Assembly (NCBI GenBank): GCA_902518155.1
Contig: CABYFA010000004.1
Coordinates: forward strand, 29,895-93,894
Length of the DNA stretch: 64,000 nucleotides
Direction: 5' to 3'
From: an uncultured Pelagibacteraceae bacterium
GTDB taxonomy: Bacteria; Pseudomonadota; Alphaproteobacteria; Pelagibacterales; Pelagibacteraceae
Part shown: positions 61,166 to 64,000 of the stretch, piece after piece
How positions within the stretch are numbered: the first letter of the stretch is position 1
Layout: the number at the start of each line of letters is the position of its first letter
Notes under the pieces: model-generated
Database searches by the model: none
Seen by the model: the letters and a program-made list of their open reading frames with translations, nothing else
What the model was told of the DNA's origin: nothing
Translations under genes and position numbers: made by a program

Positions 61166-64000
61166 CTATAATTTTGTTGGCATAGGTTTATCAATATCAA
61201 TCTTATACTTTTTGATTGCTTCTTTTGCATATTTTGATGCAATAAGCTGTTCCTTAGCTAAAATACTCAAACCATATGTTGTGATATGTTCCTTATCAAC
61301 TTCAAAAAATTTTCTTAACTTCTTTCTTGTATCACTTCGACCAAATCCATCCGTTCCTAATGAATAAAAACTTTTATTTACGTATGGTCTAATCTGGTCA
61401 GAATTCATTCTCATATAATCAGAAGCTGCTAAAATTGGTCCTTCAGTATTACCCAAACATTTTTCTACATAGCTTTTTTTAGGCTCTTTATCAGGATTTA
61501 GAAGATTGTATCTCTCTACCTCAAGGCCATCCCTTCTTAATTCATTAAAGCTGGTTACACTCCAAATCTCACTATCGATTTGATACTCATTTTGTAATAT
61601 TTCGGCACCAGCTATCATTTCTCTTAAGATTGTGCCAGATCCAAGAAATTGAATTTTAGTTTTTTTATACTTGTTAAACTCCTTTATTTTATACATTCCT
61701 TTTAAAATACCATCCTCACATGGTTTATCTTTTGGCATTTCTGGATGAGGATAATTTTCATTCATGGTCGTAATATAATAGAAAATATTCTCTTTTTTCT
61801 CATGCATTCTTCTTAAACCTTCTCGAAAAATGACTGCAAGCTCGTAGTGAAATGTTGGATCGTATGATCTGCAATTAGGAATAGTTGAAGCCATCAAATG
61901 ACTATGACCATCTTGATGTTGTAAACCTTCCCCAGCAAGAGTTGTTCTTCCAGCAGTTGCTCCGATCAAAAACCCTCTGGACTGGCTATCAGCACCCGCC
62001 CAAGCAAAATCACCAATTCTCTGAAAGCCAAACATTGAGTAAAAAAGATAAATTGGGATCATTTCTATATCATGGTTTGTATATGAAGTTCCTGCAGCGA
62101 TCCAAGATGACATCGCTCCAGCCTCGTTAATTCCTTCCTCTAAAACTTGACCACTCTTTTCCTCTTTATACGAACTTAATTGAGCAGAATCTTCTGGCTC
62201 ATATTTTTGACCTTCATGAGCATAAATTCCTATTTTTTGGAAAAAACCCTCCATTCCGAATGTTCTAGCTTCATCAGGTATGATTGGAACCAGTCTTGGT
62301 GCAACATTTTTATCTCTCAAAAGGTTTGTTAACATTCTGACCAATGCCATTGTGGTCGACATTTCTTTTTCACCTGTAGAAACTTTCATATTATCAAAAA
62401 TATCTTTTGGTGGTGCTTTAACAGGTTTCGCGTAAGTTGTTCTTTCAGGAATAAAACCACCCAGTTGAATTCGTCTTTCATTTATATATTTAATCTCTGG
62501 AGAATTTTGATCAGGCTTGTAGTATTCAATATTCTTAACTTGTTGATCTGTTAATGGAACATCAAACCTATCTCTGTAATACATTAAGTCGTCGATATCT
62601 AACTTCTTAGTCTGGTGAGTTGTGTTTACACTTTCACCACTTTTTCCCATTCCATAACCCTTAATAGTTTTTGCAATTACAACTGTAGGACTTCCAACAT
62701 TTTTAGATGCTTTATCATAAGCTGCAAAAACTTTATGAGGGTCATGACCACCCCTGTTTAATCGCCAAATATCTTTGTCTGAAAGACTGGAAACCAACTC
62801 TTTGGTCTCTAAATATTTTCCAAAAAATTTTTCTCTCACATACGCACCGTCTCTTGCTTTCATTGCTTGATACTCGCCATCGACAGTCTCATTCATTGTT
62901 TTAACTAAATGACCTGTTATATCATTGGCAAGCAATGGATCCCAATAAGAGCCCCAAATAACTTTTATAACATTCCATCCTGCACCTCTAAAAATTCCCT
63001 CTAATTCTTGAATTATCTTTCCGTTTCCACGAACTGGTCCGTCCAGTCTTTGAAGATTACAATTTACAACAAATATTAAGTTATCTAATTTTTCTCTTGC
63101 GGCTAAACCAATCGCGCCTAAAGATTCCGGTTCATCCATTTCTCCGTCACCTAAAAATGCCCAAACTTTTCTCCCTTCATCTTTGATGAGACCTCTATTG
63201 ATTAAGTACTTCATGAATCTTGCTTGATAAATTGCAAGCATTGGACCTAATCCCATGGACACTGTTGGAAATTGCCAAAAATTCGGCATTAGCCAAGGAT
63301 GAGGATATGAGGAAAGACCACCAGGGTTTACCTCTTGTCTAAAACTATCTAATTGTTTTTCGTTAAGTCTACCTTCCAGATAAGCTCTAGCGTACATACC
63401 TGGAGCGCTATGACCTTGAAAATAAATTAAATCTCCGCCAAATTTATTATTTTTAGCTCTCCAAAAATGATTCATACCAACATCGTAAAGAGTTGCAGCA
63501 GATGCAAAAGTTCCAATATGCCCTCCAAGTTCTGGGAATTTTTTATTTGCTCTAACCACCATTGCGGCAGCATTCCATCTAATTAAAGATCTAATTCTTC
63601 TCTCTATGTTTTGATCTCCATTAGATTTTTTTTCCTCGTTAACTGGTATAGTGTTTATATAAGGAGTGTTTTGCGTATAGGGTATATTGGCACCCTCCAT
63701 ATAAGCTTTGTTGATAAGTTCTTTAATTAAATAATGTGCCCTCTGATTTCCGTCTTTTTCTATTACTGCTGACAAAGACTCTAGCCATTCACTTGTTTCT
63801 AGTGGATCGATATCCCCTTCTTTAACTACTTGGATTATTTTTGGTTTCTCAGTCTCAATTATTTTTTGTGAAATATTTTGGTCCTGATATTTTCTTAAAG
63901 TACTCTCAGCTTCTTGAATTAAGTTTTCAGTTTCTTTTGGAATACTTTCTTTTTGAGATAATGATTGATTTGAAGAAATATTTATTAATAGATCTCCCTT
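61166..64000 (-). CDS. aceE: pyruvate dehydrogenase E1 component (homodimeric), 5' end outside the window
   Basis: AceE-type E1: NQRAHYLI, ERRIRSLIRWNAAAMV, the thiamine diphosphate motif GDGEMDEPES ... NCNLQRLDGPVRGN, and the C-terminal domain. It decarboxylates pyruvate and acetylates E2. The frame stays open to the right edge: upstream of a TTG at 63775 it continues through EGDIDPLETSEWLESL, which matches the E. coli AceE N-terminus, then a charged linker, and at the very edge KGDLLINISS, like the last strand of a lipoyl domain. So the true start lies outside and the protein is longer than normal AceE. It is 1 nt upstream of aceF. Confidence 0.93.
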   Translation of the reverse strand, partial: KGDLLINISSNQSLSQKESIPKETENLIQEAESTLRKYQDQNISQKIIETEKPKIIQVVKEGDIDPLETSEWLESLSAVIEKDGNQRAHYLIKELINKAYMEGANIPYTQNTPYINTIPVNEEKKSNGDQNIERRIRSLIRWNAAAMVVRANKKFPELGGHIGTFASAATLYDVGMNHFWRAKNNKFGGDLIYFQGHSAPGMYARAYLEGRLNEKQLDSFRQEVNPGGLSSYPHPWLMPNFWQFPTVSMGLGPMLAIYQARFMKYLINRGLIKDEGRKVWAFLGDGEMDEPESLGAIGLAAREKLDNLIFVVNCNLQRLDGPVRGNGKIIQELEGIFRGAGWNVIKVIWGSYWDPLLANDITGHLVKTMNETVDGEYQAMKARDGAYVREKFFGKYLETKELVSSLSDKDIWRLNRGGHDPHKVFAAYDKASKNVGSPTVVIAKTIKGYGMGKSGESVNTTHQTKKLDIDDLMYYRDRFDVPLTDQQVKNIEYYKPDQNSPEIKYINERRIQLGGFIPERTTYAKPVKAPPKDIFDNMKVSTGEKEMSTTMALVRMLTNLLRDKNVAPRLVPIIPDEARTFGMEGFFQKIGIYAHEGQKYEPEDSAQLSSYKEEKSGQVLEEGINEAGAMSSWIAAGTSYTNHDIEMIPIYLFYSMFGFQRIGDFAWAGADSQSRGFLIGATAGRTTLAGEGLQHQDGHSHLMASTIPNCRSYDPTFHYELAVIFREGLRRMHEKKENIFYYITTMNENYPHPEMPKDKPCEDGILKGMYKIKEFNKYKKTKIQFLGSGTILREMIAGAEILQNEYQIDSEIWSVTSFNELRRDGLEVERYNLLNPDKEPKKSYVEKCLGNTEGPILAASDYMRMNSDQIRPYVNKSFYSLGTDGFGRSDTRKKLRKFFEVDKEHITTYGLSILAKEQLIASKYAKEAIKKYKIDIDKPMPTKL

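Noticed and set aside
61165..61242. 26-codon N-terminal extension of aceF
   Set aside because: It overlaps the 3' end of aceE; MPKKDIKVPNIGEF is the natural lipoyl-domain start.
63775..63777. TTG at 63775 as the aceE start
   Set aside because: The frame upstream encodes EGDIDPLETSEWLES, which matches the conserved AceE N-terminus, so translation starts further upstream.

Overview
The window looks like a piece of a Pelagibacterales (SAR11-type) alphaproteobacterial chromosome. It is strongly AT-rich, almost without spacers, has many 1-4 nt gene overlaps and lysine-rich proteins, and keeps alphaproteobacterial gene neighbourhoods (trpFBA-accD-folC; murA-DUF2948-hisD-infA; rpmH-rnpA-yidD-yidC; dapD-dapE; truA-fmt-def; BolA/J-domain/cobS-cobT). 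It also carries an alphaproteobacterial-type tRNA-His (no G at -1, A73). I saw no insertion sequence, prophage, CRISPR array or rRNA operon.

Layout. 0-5.5 kb (+): 3' end of an IHF-beta/HU gene, pyrF, then trpF-trpB-trpA-accD-folC. 5.5-8.0 kb (-): a nuclease operon (MGME1-like PD-(D/E)XK exonuclease, SbcB-like exonuclease I) ending in a thioredoxin. 8.1-12 kb: a 43-codon membrane ORF with a near-leaderless promoter, then (-) tRNA-His-hisS-hisZ-hisG, cspA and tRNA-Phe. 12-16 kb (-): dcd, murA, DUF2948, hisD and an infA gene split by a hairpin insert. 16-24.5 kb: tRNA-Thr, a TVP38/TMEM64 protein (-), rpmH-rnpA-yidD-yidC, argB, a HAD nucleotidase, dapD-dapE, an HDAC-like deacylase and a SET-domain protein. 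24.5-30.5 kb: truA-fmt-def (-), an unknown exported protein with a small membrane protein (-), aroK-aroB (+), bolA (-). 30.5-37.4 kb: J-domain protein, cobS-cobT (+), regB-like kinase, gyrB and tRNA-Ser (-). 37.4-41.8 kb: a surface-sugar cassette. 41.8-51.3 kb (-): GT4-thrS-infC-rpmI-rplT-pheS-pheT-lepA. 51.4-58 kb: an alpha/beta hydrolase (+) and gltD-gltB (-). 58.2-64 kb: uppP (+), and (-) aceE-aceF plus an EamA transporter, with aceE running off the right edge.

Main surprises. (1) infA, normally essential, is interrupted by 47 nt containing a 13-bp perfect (about 17-bp with G-U pairs) hairpin and an in-frame stop; removing exactly 47 nt restores a complete 71-residue IF-1. (2) TrpF, TrpB, AccD and FolC are full-length and sit in the canonical gene order, yet all have replacements in signature active-site motifs. 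TrpB has E109D, K167V and S377C (Salmonella numbering) and TrpA has the matching D56T, so the classical alpha-beta salt bridge is absent on both sides. The operon is either strongly remodelled or repurposed. (3) tRNA-His forms the 5' leader of hisS, and a small hairpin presents the hisS Shine-Dalgarno sequence. (4) aceE appears to carry an N-terminal extension ending like a lipoyl domain. Most other genes are ordinary housekeeping genes.
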